Assembly: GCF_947488835.1 (NCBI RefSeq)
Contig: NZ_CANLBK010000001.1
Location: forward strand, 992,001-1,056,000
DNA length: 64,000 nt
Reading direction: 5' to 3'
From: an uncultured Marinobacter sp.
GTDB lineage: Bacteria > Pseudomonadota > Gammaproteobacteria > Pseudomonadales > Oleiphilaceae
How positions within the stretch are numbered: position 1 is the first letter of the stretch; every line of letters starts with the position of its first letter. The translations under genes were made by a program, and so were the position numbers. A model generated the notes under the pieces. The model was not told where the DNA came from and did no database searches. It saw only the letters and a list, made by a program, of their open reading frames with translations. Shown here in pieces: positions 11,261 through 19,200 of the stretch.

Positions 11261-11277
11261 AAGCACATTTATGTCAA
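11249..11277 (-). promoter_or_regulatory. Predicted sigma-70 promoter of psrA
   Basis: On the minus strand a perfect TTGACA (11272-11277) and TATGTT (11249-11254, 4/6) are spaced 17 nt apart. The -35 box contains the stop codon of the upstream gene, so psrA has its own promoter despite the tight packing. Confidence 0.7.
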
Positions 11278-12182
11278 GTTCTGTCCTCGGGCTGTGCCAC
11301 GGCTGCCTGCCAGCCTTCATCTATTGCCGCCTGGTTGCCCTCCAAAAATGCGGCCTGAACCCGACTATACGCCTTCTCCGCTTCAAGCAGATAAATCAGG
11401 TAGAGCCTCACATGCTCACGCCGGGACAGCGCCCGAGGTAGCGCTTTCTGTTCTGACAGACGCAAGAGGTTGCTGAACCGTGTATTTTTCAGAGCAGGGT
11501 TATAGTCTGCCATGCGGGCACACTGCCAGATCAACCCCTCTTTGCCTTCAAGGTGCTCTGCGTGCTTTCGCGCATCACGCATCAGGCGCTGACGCTTGAG
11601 CAGCAAATCCAGGTAGGAAGGTGCAGATGTATAAACGCGACGAACCGCAGGAATACCCAGCAGTACAATAATAATAAAGGCGCCAAACCCGCCGCCCGCA
11701 ACCCACGCAGGCACGAAGCCTGTCAGTCCACTGAGAAACACAATTGCCGCCACCAGCGCACTGAACACCCACAAATCCCGGCTCCGACGCGCCGTCGCAA
11801 CGCTGAAATTATCCGGCCAATCATTCATCGCCAGTAATTCAAAATCCATCAGCAGTACACGATCACACCGGCGCAGCATTAGCCTTAGCTTTCGCTGGCG
11901 TGATTCCGCCAGCACAGGCTCAGTTGCCTCAGAGGCTTCAGTACTATTGCCCTGTTCTTCGTCTGGTTGCTCCCTACTTTCACGGAGGTTTTCATTACTA
12001 CCGTCTCCGACGGTGCCATGGCTAAGGTTTTGAGCCGCGGTAGTAACATTTTGCGGGTTATTCTGACTTGCAGCCAACGCCACTTTCTCCGGTACAGGGT
12101 CAGCCGCACGCCCGGGCCTCAATACAGCTCCCTGAGCTGTTCCGGTTTGTGCCTCTGTCACGGTCTGATTCTGAGCCATCAC
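11274..12182 (-). CDS. Uncharacterised membrane protein with acidic N-terminal region
   Basis: I do not recognise a characterised family in this 302-residue protein. Residues 1-95 are low complexity, rich in Q, N, T and E (typical of a disordered region). A basic segment follows (RQRKLRLMLRRCDRV), then two adjacent membrane helices around residues 138-180 (LWVFSALVAAIVFLSG; AFIIIVLLGIPAV), then a helical, charged C-terminal half likely to be cytoplasmic. There is no signal peptide. It is upstream of psrA, whose -35 box overlaps its stop codon. The divergent neighbour is ribE. Confidence 0.75.
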   Translation of the reverse strand: MMAQNQTVTEAQTGTAQGAVLRPGRAADPVPEKVALAASQNNPQNVTTAAQNLSHGTVGDGSNENLRESREQPDEEQGNSTEASEATEPVLAESRQRKLRLMLRRCDRVLLMDFELLAMNDWPDNFSVATARRSRDLWVFSALVAAIVFLSGLTGFVPAWVAGGGFGAFIIIVLLGIPAVRRVYTSAPSYLDLLLKRQRLMRDARKHAEHLEGKEGLIWQCARMADYNPALKNTRFSNLLRLSEQKALPRALSRREHVRLYLIYLLEAEKAYSRVQAAFLEGNQAAIDEGWQAAVAQPEDRT

Positions 12183-12405
12183 AATTTATCCAATGCGTTA
12201 AAGAGCCTCACTCGAGCGGCAGGTCTTATTTGGGCCGGTCTTATTAGAGGGTATCGACAGTGCTCGGTATATCTTGAGTTACGTGTTGTGCACGCACCTA
12301 CTCAGGCAGCAGCATTTCGTCAAAAGCCCTCGAGCTTGGCAACAGCAACCTCGGTCGTTATCCTTCCCCTCCTATGTCGCACTCCGCTCGCCAATGAGGT
12401 CTGCT

Positions 12406-13026
12406 ATGTTCACAGGTATTGTTCAAGGTATTGCTGTTGTGGAAGAGGTTACCGCAGCAACCGGGCTAAGCACCTTCGCTATCCGCTTGCCAGATAACGG
12501 CACAGAGGGCGTCACCATCGGAGCCTCCGTGGCAATCAACGGGACGTGCCTCACAGTTACCAAGCAATCTGGCAACACGCTGTTTTTTGATGCCATGCAG
12601 GCAACTCTCAGGCTGACAACGCTCGGCAACCTGGTGTCTGGGCAATTGGTCAACTTTGAACGAGCCGCGCGTATCGGGGATGAGATCGGTGGGCACCTGC
12701 TCTCGGGGCACATACATACAACGGCAAACGTCGTCGAGATTCTACGGCCCGAAAACAATGTGACCCTATGGTTTGAAGTTCCGGATCAATGGGCAGGTTA
12801 CATTTTCCCGAAAGGCTATATCGCCATCAACGGTGCAAGCCTGACCATCGGTGAGGTCGACGGGAACCGGTTCAATGTGCACCTGATACCTGAAACCCTG
12901 CGGGCCACCACCTTTGGTGAAATAAAAGAAGGTATGACGGTCAATATTGAGATCGACAGTCAAACACAAACCATCGTGGATACGCTTGCGCGCCTGGGGT
13001 ATGACCGACCGGCCTCACCAAAGTAA
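12406..13026 (+). CDS. ribE: Riboflavin synthase alpha subunit
   Basis: This enzyme converts two molecules of 6,7-dimethyl-8-ribityllumazine into riboflavin and a pyrimidine by-product. The 206-residue product begins MFTGIVQGIAVVEEV, the strongly conserved N-terminus, and contains two lumazine-binding beta-barrel repeats (about 1-97 and 98-195; second starts GGHLLSGHIH). The ATG at 12406 has GAGG upstream. An in-frame extension to 12274 is not conserved in the family. No FMN riboswitch is visible in the preceding 220 nt. Other rib genes are not in the window. Confidence 0.95.
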   Translation: MFTGIVQGIAVVEEVTAATGLSTFAIRLPDNGTEGVTIGASVAINGTCLTVTKQSGNTLFFDAMQATLRLTTLGNLVSGQLVNFERAARIGDEIGGHLLSGHIHTTANVVEILRPENNVTLWFEVPDQWAGYIFPKGYIAINGASLTIGEVDGNRFNVHLIPETLRATTFGEIKEGMTVNIEIDSQTQTIVDTLARLGYDRPASPK

Positions 13027-13054
13027 AAAGCCCGGTGCTCAACCGCGCCAGGCT
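13025..13054 (-). terminator. Predicted terminator overlapping the end of rlmG
   Basis: On the minus strand AGCCTGGCGC and GCACCGGGCT pair over ten positions with one mismatch, closing a 6-nt loop that contains the rlmG stop codon, followed by five T residues. Its last bases also fall on the ribE stop codon, so the two convergent genes share this short boundary. Confidence 0.5.
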
Positions 13055-14190
13055 TCGAAGACAACAAATTTGGGGTTAGCGTCGAGCTGACGCACTTGGG
13101 GAAAGTATCGGCGCAGGCTTTTGTGATATCCCAAGTGTCGATTTCCCACCATGACCAAACGGCCAGTATCAGACAAGTTCTGCGCAGCCTGCTCAAACAA
13201 TCTCAAGGCGATATGGTCTCCCACCACACCGCCTTCATGAAAGGGCGGATTTAGCAGAATGCGATCAAATGAACCCCGACCGCCGGCAACGCCATCTGCG
13301 TGCAGGAATGTCGTCTTGGCATCGGGAAAGGCAGTGCTTACGTTGCGGCGAGCACTCATGACAGCTTGGCTGGATACGTCACTGAACGTCATTTCAATAT
13401 CTGCCCGACCAGCCAATACACTCAGCCCAAGAACGCCATTCCCGCACGCAAGATCCAGTACACGGGCACCCGACGGGCAAGATTCAAGAGCGGGCTTCAG
13501 ATGGAGCAGCATCAGCCGAGTGCCTATATCCAGCTTCTCCCTAGCGAATACCGCTGGCATGGCATCGACGCGAACACTCTGCGCTTCCAGTTCATAGCCT
13601 TTCCAGGTTCCAAGCCAATTATCCAGCCTGGCCTCGCCTTCGCTGCAGGTAATCAGCCGAGCTTTTTTTACCGCCCTGCCTACCTTCTCGACATTCACCG
13701 TTCTGGCAAAAACATCCACGCTGCGATCAGGAAGATGCTTGATCATTCCGGCCGCCAGTATGACCCCGTTGTGCTCAAGCGAACCATTGGCCCAACGCAG
13801 CAGCCAATCCAGATAATCTGCCTCACGGGGAATCTTCAGCAGAATCAGATCATAGGTATCAACGGGTGGCTGTATCCAGCTGAACACCTGCTCTGGAACA
13901 GTGCAATCGGGGTTCTGGGCTGCGTTCAACGCCAATGCAGAGCGAAGCTGGGCGCTATCAGCTACGACATCCGGAGAAAACAGAGACAAGCCTAACGTCA
14001 AGGCACCGTATTGATCATCAACAACCAACACTCGCGAGTCAGGCGCAATGGCTAAACGCTCAAACGCTTCCTCTAGCAGCAATTCGTCAGCAGAGCTCCA
14101 GGCTCGCAGGCTCGGATCATCCGTGCCAGGGCGGCTGAGGGTCAGGCTACCACCAGGAAAGTCCAGCACAGCGGTTGTCATATCAGGCAT
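13039..14190 (-). CDS. rlmG: 23S rRNA (guanine-N2) methyltransferase RlmG
   Basis: RlmG methylates guanine 1835 (E. coli numbering) of 23S rRNA using S-adenosylmethionine. The protein has the paired N- and C-terminal methyltransferase folds of the RlmG/RsmC family: the SAM motif VLDLACGNGVLGL and the catalytic NPPFHEGG near residue 300. The N-terminal RAWSSADELLL segment aligns with the RlmG-type start. Frame is open to an ATG at 14214, but family alignment favours starting at 14190 or 14181; no ribosome site is decisive. RsmC lies upstream on the same strand. Confidence 0.85.
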   Translation of the reverse strand: MPDMTTAVLDFPGGSLTLSRPGTDDPSLRAWSSADELLLEEAFERLAIAPDSRVLVVDDQYGALTLGLSLFSPDVVADSAQLRSALALNAAQNPDCTVPEQVFSWIQPPVDTYDLILLKIPREADYLDWLLRWANGSLEHNGVILAAGMIKHLPDRSVDVFARTVNVEKVGRAVKKARLITCSEGEARLDNWLGTWKGYELEAQSVRVDAMPAVFAREKLDIGTRLMLLHLKPALESCPSGARVLDLACGNGVLGLSVLAGRADIEMTFSDVSSQAVMSARRNVSTAFPDAKTTFLHADGVAGGRGSFDRILLNPPFHEGGVVGDHIALRLFEQAAQNLSDTGRLVMVGNRHLGYHKSLRRYFPQVRQLDANPKFVVFEAWRG

Positions 14191-14346
14191 CCAGAGGGGA
14201 TTCGTGTAAAACATGCCATTTTAGGCTGATTACTCTAGAAAATAACCCTATTGTTCGTTTTGTTCACTTTTAAGAAGACCCTCAGCACGAGGGTTTGTCT
14301 TAAACACATTCTCGGTTAGCTCCATTTTTTGGGAAGCGAACCTTTT

Positions 14347-14370
14347 GCCCCTCACCCCAGGGGCTTTTTT
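14347..14370 (+). terminator. Orphan plus-strand Rho-independent terminator
   Basis: GCCCCT and AGGGGC form a 6-bp stem around a 6-nt loop followed by six T residues on the plus strand. No plus-strand gene ends nearby: ribE stops 1.3 kb upstream and both flanking genes run on the minus strand, where the structure has no trailing T-run. It may end a small RNA from the 14215-14370 gap, which also holds a 6-bp hairpin at 14278-14294. Confidence 0.65.
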
Positions 14371-14372
14371 CG

Positions 14373-15437
14373 TTATTGCCCCCTGAAAGCACGATAAACA
14401 GTGAAGCGTCCATCTTCACGAAGTCGTTCCACTCGACCTATGTGCCGCTTGATCAACGCTTCGTAGGGCAGAAAACTGTTAGCCACCAACCGCAATTCAC
14501 CCCCCGGCTGCAAATGCCGCTTCACGTCCTGAAGAAACTGCTCTGTCATGGAGGTGTCGGTTTTTACACCGGTATGGAAGGGAGGATTACTGATAACCCC
14601 GGGCCAGAGGCCGTCAATCCCAGCCAGGCCATCAGAGGCGAAAATGGTGCCATCGCAGCGGTTACGCTGGTAGGTTTCCCGTGCACAAATAATCGCCTGC
14701 GATTGGACATCTACGCCATCGACACTGGCAACAGGGACCTGCTTCGCTGTTTGCCAGGCTTGCACCCAGGCGCCAATAACCCCCGCACCGCAGGCAAAAT
14801 CGAGCAGCCGATCTGCCTGGACCGGCTGTTCTGCCAGAGTCTCCAGCAGCATGCGTGTTCCCCTATCGAGGCTGTCCTGACTGAATATCCCGGGCAACCC
14901 GGCAACCTCAATGGAGATTCCTGAACATTCAACGGTGCTCCAGCTCAACCAGTCCTGAGCGCGAAATCCGGGAACCGGCTCAACCGATTCTGCACACCAG
15001 ACCTGACAATGGCGTGCGCTGTCTGCCTTTGATGCTTGGGGCGCAACCACCTTGAGCTGTTTGATGGCACCCGCTATGCCTTCCTTTTTCTCCCCGACCA
15101 GTATCAATCGTGCATTGTCTGCGGCCAGGGAGCGGGCCAGCGCCAGGCGCATTTCCAACTCGGCACGAGCTTTTGGCAAAAACACCACGACGCTGTCATA
15201 GCTGTTATCAGCCAGCTCAGGGTCGTCATAACCAAAGGCAGCCTGCCAGCCATCATGGCGCTCCAGCGCGCGAAAAACGCCCGCGTGCTCGCTCATGGCA
15301 AGGCCATTAAAAGGGAGCGCTGGCAACAAGTGTGCTGATGAGACGCCCAGCAGGGCCAGCCGGCCGGATAACAGGTGCTGGTTTCTCAGCAGCGCCTGAT
15401 GGGAATTAGGTAAGCCGGAGCCGGTTATACTTTGCAT
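14373..15437 (-). CDS. rsmC: 16S rRNA (guanine-N2) methyltransferase RsmC
   Basis: RsmC methylates guanine 1207 (E. coli numbering) of 16S rRNA. The 354-residue protein has the family layout of a degenerate N-terminal methyltransferase domain (to about residue 160) and an active C-terminal one with [14 protein letters not shown] and the catalytic [11 protein letters not shown] near residue 254. Length matches the family (about 340). It is upstream of its paralogue rlmG, separated by the 158-nt gap that holds the orphan terminator. Confidence 0.88.
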   Translation of the reverse strand: MQSITGSGLPNSHQALLRNQHLLSGRLALLGVSSAHLLPALPFNGLAMSEHAGVFRALERHDGWQAAFGYDDPELADNSYDSVVVFLPKARAELEMRLALARSLAADNARLILVGEKKEGIAGAIKQLKVVAPQASKADSARHCQVWCAESVEPVPGFRAQDWLSWSTVECSGISIEVAGLPGIFSQDSLDRGTRMLLETLAEQPVQADRLLDFACGAGVIGAWVQAWQTAKQVPVASVDGVDVQSQAIICARETYQRNRCDGTIFASDGLAGIDGLWPGVISNPPFHTGVKTDTSMTEQFLQDVKRHLQPGGELRLVANSFLPYEALIKRHIGRVERLREDGRFTVYRAFRGQ

Positions 15438-15467
15438 GGAGTGGATGATGCCGTTTTGCGGTGAATA

Positions 15468-16148
15468 CTAGACTTGTTTCTGTCGGCCAGAGCGCACAGG
15501 GCGCAATACCAGCTCGTCCAGACTGTTCTGCTTGATCTGCTCCCAGTCTTTAGCTCCGGAAACAGATAAGCCCATATCCCGGAGTATGCCGTCTGCCAAA
15601 TCGTAAACGAAGCCGTGAACGTTCAGCCGCTGGCCACGTTTCCAGGCTTCCTGAACAATGCTGTTCTGGCACACATGCCCAACCTGCTCAATAACATTCA
15701 GTTCGCACAGCCGGTCAGCCTGATCATTCTCGTTACTACAGGCACTGAGTACAGACTGATGACGATCTCGAATATCCTGCACATGCCTCAGCCAGTTCCC
15801 AATGAGACCAAAGCCCTCATTGCGCAAAGCAGTCTTGATGCCGCCGCAGCCGTAATGGCCAACCACAAGCACATGCTTGACCTTCAACACCTCTACGGCG
15901 AACTGCAAAACCGACAGACAGTTGAAATCTGTGTGAACGACGACGTTGGCAACGTTCCGATGCACAAAAAGCTCGCCCGGAGGCATGTCCACTATCTGGT
16001 TGGCGGGCACTCGACTATCAGCACAGCCAATCCAGAGATACTCAGGGGCCTGCTGATTCGACAAGCGATGAAAAAACTGCGGATCATCGGCTCTGATAGC
16101 GTCAGCCCAAGCCCGGTTTTTTTCAAGAAGATGGTCAAGTTGACCCAT
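15468..16148 (-). CDS. can: Beta-class carbonic anhydrase
   Basis: This zinc enzyme interconverts CO2 and bicarbonate in the cytoplasm. The 226-residue product carries the full beta-class ligand set Cys42-Asp44 (GCADSR), His98 and Cys101 (GHYGCGG), with the same numbering as E. coli Can. The ATG at 16148 follows GGAG at good spacing; the frame extends to 16196 but that addition overlaps an inverted repeat and is not family-like. It lies downstream of gdhB on the same strand. Confidence 0.95.
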   Translation of the reverse strand: MGQLDHLLEKNRAWADAIRADDPQFFHRLSNQQAPEYLWIGCADSRVPANQIVDMPPGELFVHRNVANVVVHTDFNCLSVLQFAVEVLKVKHVLVVGHYGCGGIKTALRNEGFGLIGNWLRHVQDIRDRHQSVLSACSNENDQADRLCELNVIEQVGHVCQNSIVQEAWKRGQRLNVHGFVYDLADGILRDMGLSVSGAKDWEQIKQNSLDELVLRPVRSGRQKQV

Positions 16149-16163
16149 TAACAGACTCCGTTT

Positions 16164-16197
16164 CGTGATTCCCGATCGTGATTGAACGGGAATCACG
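16164..16197. repeat. Perfect 11-bp inverted repeat between gdhB and can
   Basis: CGTGATTCCCG (16164-16174) is exactly complementary to CGGGAATCACG (16187-16197) around a 12-nt loop. Neither strand has a T-run after it, so it is not a standard Rho-independent terminator. It could be a processing or Rho-linked 3' structure of gdhB, or an operator before can. Confidence 0.8.
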
Positions 16198-16248
16198 GCT
16201 TCAACGCAACACTCAGTTTGTCTGAGCCATGTTTAACAGCCTTTCGAT

Positions 16249-19200
16249 CTAGCTCTCGCCTTGTGATTGGTGCAGCGTACTCTGCGCCAGATCCAGCAAT
16301 TCCCGCAGTGCCACAGAGAACATGGCGTACTCGGGCTCTCTTACGCCCTTGAGTTCCTGCAGCATGGATTTCCAGCGCTCGATCAGCGATTCATGCCGCT
16401 CCAGCCACGCATCTACAGAAGCTGGCACATCCTCCGGCGTTCCAGCCAGACGAAGGACTCCAGTGGTCAATGCCCGCTGCTGCCAATCCATATCTTCACG
16501 GAAGCTTTCCCTCGCAAGGGCCTGCCAATGGGACCCGGGCTTGAGGTTCGCTATAGCACTGGCAAACCAGTTCAGGTCGAGTCTGTCGCCCAGTTCATAG
16601 TACAGATTGGCAACGGTTTTTAGTGGCATACCGGTGGTTTCCTGAGCCTCGATGATGCCAAGGGATGAGTACAGATAGCTGGTACCAGACAGAACGGATG
16701 CCAACTCCGCAGGCACCCCCTCGCCAACAAGCGCCTCATTGCGCTTCGTCCAGTCGCTGCTCGCGTATTCCCCAAGATACTCCGGCAATCCGGACGTGAT
16801 CGCCCAGACACTGTCGGCAAAGCGTTCCATGTGGCTTTGAATGCTCAATTCCGCGCGACGATTGCGCAACAGCCAGCGCACAGAACGACGCATAAGGCGC
16901 ATCAGATCCTGCATCAGTTTCATCTGCAACTTCGCCGGAATATGGAAATCGAGCGCTTCAATCTTGTCCCACCAGTTATCAATCCGGAAAACATCCCGGG
17001 TGATCAGCCATGCCAGCGCAATGGACGCGGCATCTGCTCCGGTAGACTGGTTCAACCGTTCTACAAACGTAATGCCCATGTGGTTGACCATATCGTTTGC
17101 AATCTGTGTCGCAATAATCTCCCGACGCAGTTGGTGCTCTCCCAACTCCTTGAAGAAGTTCTGGTTCATATCCCGAGGAAACACCTTGTACATTTCACGG
17201 GCAAGCAACGGGTTATCTGGCAAGCTGCTGTCGATCAACGTCTGCTTCAGATCACCTTTCACATAGGAAATAAGAACCGACAGTTCAGGCCGGGTCAGCC
17301 CTTTATTGTTCAGCTTGCGCTCAGTCAGGGTGTCGTCATCCGGCAGGAACTCCAGGCTCCGGTTCAGCTTGCCCTCGCTTTCAAAGGTATTCATCAGCCT
17401 GCGGTATTCCTCAAGGCGCGTGGCTGCATCTTCGTTGGCAATACTGATAGCCTGGGTTTGCCGATAGTTGTTCTTGAGAACCAGCGCTGTTACATCATCT
17501 GTCATTTCTTCCAGCATGACGTTGCGCTGTTTGAAGGTGAGATCTCCCATTGCAACCGCACGGTTGAGCAGGATCTTCATGTTAACTTCGTGGTCCGAGC
17601 AATCTACGCCACCAGAGTTATCAATAAAGTCTGTATTCAACCGGCCGCCACTCAACGCATATTCAATGCGCCCAAGCTGGGTCATACCCAGGTTGCCGCC
17701 CTCACCTATAATCTTGCAGCGCACATCGTCTCCGTTGATGCGCACGCCATCGTTGCCCTTGTCTCCCACATCGCTGTTGGACTCGACACTGCCCTTAACA
17801 TAGGTGCCAATCCCACCAACCCAGAGTAAATCGACCCGAGCCTTGAGGATGTGCGAAATCAGCATGTTCGGAGGCACACGGTCAGAACTGATGTCCAGCA
17901 GCTTCTTGATTTCCGGGCTGATCGCGATGGATTTGGCATTGCGATTAAATACCCCACCGCCTTTGGAAATCAGCTTGGTGTCGTAATCCGTCCAGGCCGA
18001 ACGCGGCTTCTCGAACAGCCGCTTACGCTCTTTGTAGCTCTTGGCCGCATCGGGGGTCGGGTCCACGAAAATGTGGATGTGGTTAAACGCTGCCACCAGG
18101 CGGGTTTTCTCTGAGTTCAACATGCCGTTACCAAATACGTCTCCGGCCATGTCGCCAATGCCAATGGCGGTAAACTCATCCTCCGCCGGGTTAATGCCCA
18201 GCTCACGGAAGTGACGCTCGACAGACACCCAGGCGCCCCGTGCCGTGATGCCCATTTTCTTGTGGTCGTAACCATTGCTGCCGCCGGAGGCAAATGCATC
18301 GGCCATCCAGAAGTTGTATTCCGCCGCCAGGCCGTTCGCAATATCAGAGAATGTGGCGGTGCCTTTGTCAGCGGCAACAACCAGATAGTGATCGTCCGAA
18401 TCGTGTCTGACCACTCGCTCCGGCGGCTGGATCTTGGCATCGACCAGGTTGTCGGTAATATCGAGCAAGCCCCGGATAAACGTTTTGTAGGCTGCAACGC
18501 CTTCGGCTTGAAACGCTTCACGATCCGACGAATCCGGCAGGCGCTTGGCAACAAAGCCACCTTTGGCACCCACCGGCACAATCACTGCGTTCTTTACCTG
18601 CTGCGCCTTCACCAGACCAAGAACTTCAGTACGGTAATCTTCAAAACGATCCGACCAACGCAACCCGCCCCGGGCAACCTTGCCCCCACGCAGGTGGACC
18701 CCTTCAACACGGGGCGAGTAAACGAATATCTCGTACACTGGCACCGGCAGCGGCATGTCTGAAATACCGGAGGGATCAAATTTCACACTGATATAGGGCT
18801 TTGGCTGGCCGGTTTCGTCCACCTGGTAGTAGTTGGTGCGCAAAGTAGCCTGCATCAATTCGAGATAAAGACGGAGCACACGGTCTTCACTGAGGTTAGC
18901 CACCTCATCGAGCCCAGCGTTGAATTCGATTTCCAGTTTCTGTTGAGCCGCCTGGCACTTCACTTCACTCTGGAAGCGATCCGGGTTGAAGCGCACCTCA
19001 AAGTACTCCAGCAGAATCCGTGTGAGCTCAACGTGATTCACCAAAGTATTGGAAATAAAGGTCTGACTATTGGAAAAGCGGATCTGCCGCATGTATCGCG
19101 CATAGGTGCGCAACAGGGCAATTTCCCGCCAGCTCATGTACGAGGTGACGAGCATTCGGTTGAAGGCATCGCTCTCAGCTTCGCCGTACCACACCCGATG

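Noticed and set aside
12183..12405. FMN riboswitch before ribE
   Set aside because: None of the conserved RFN segments are visible in this gap.
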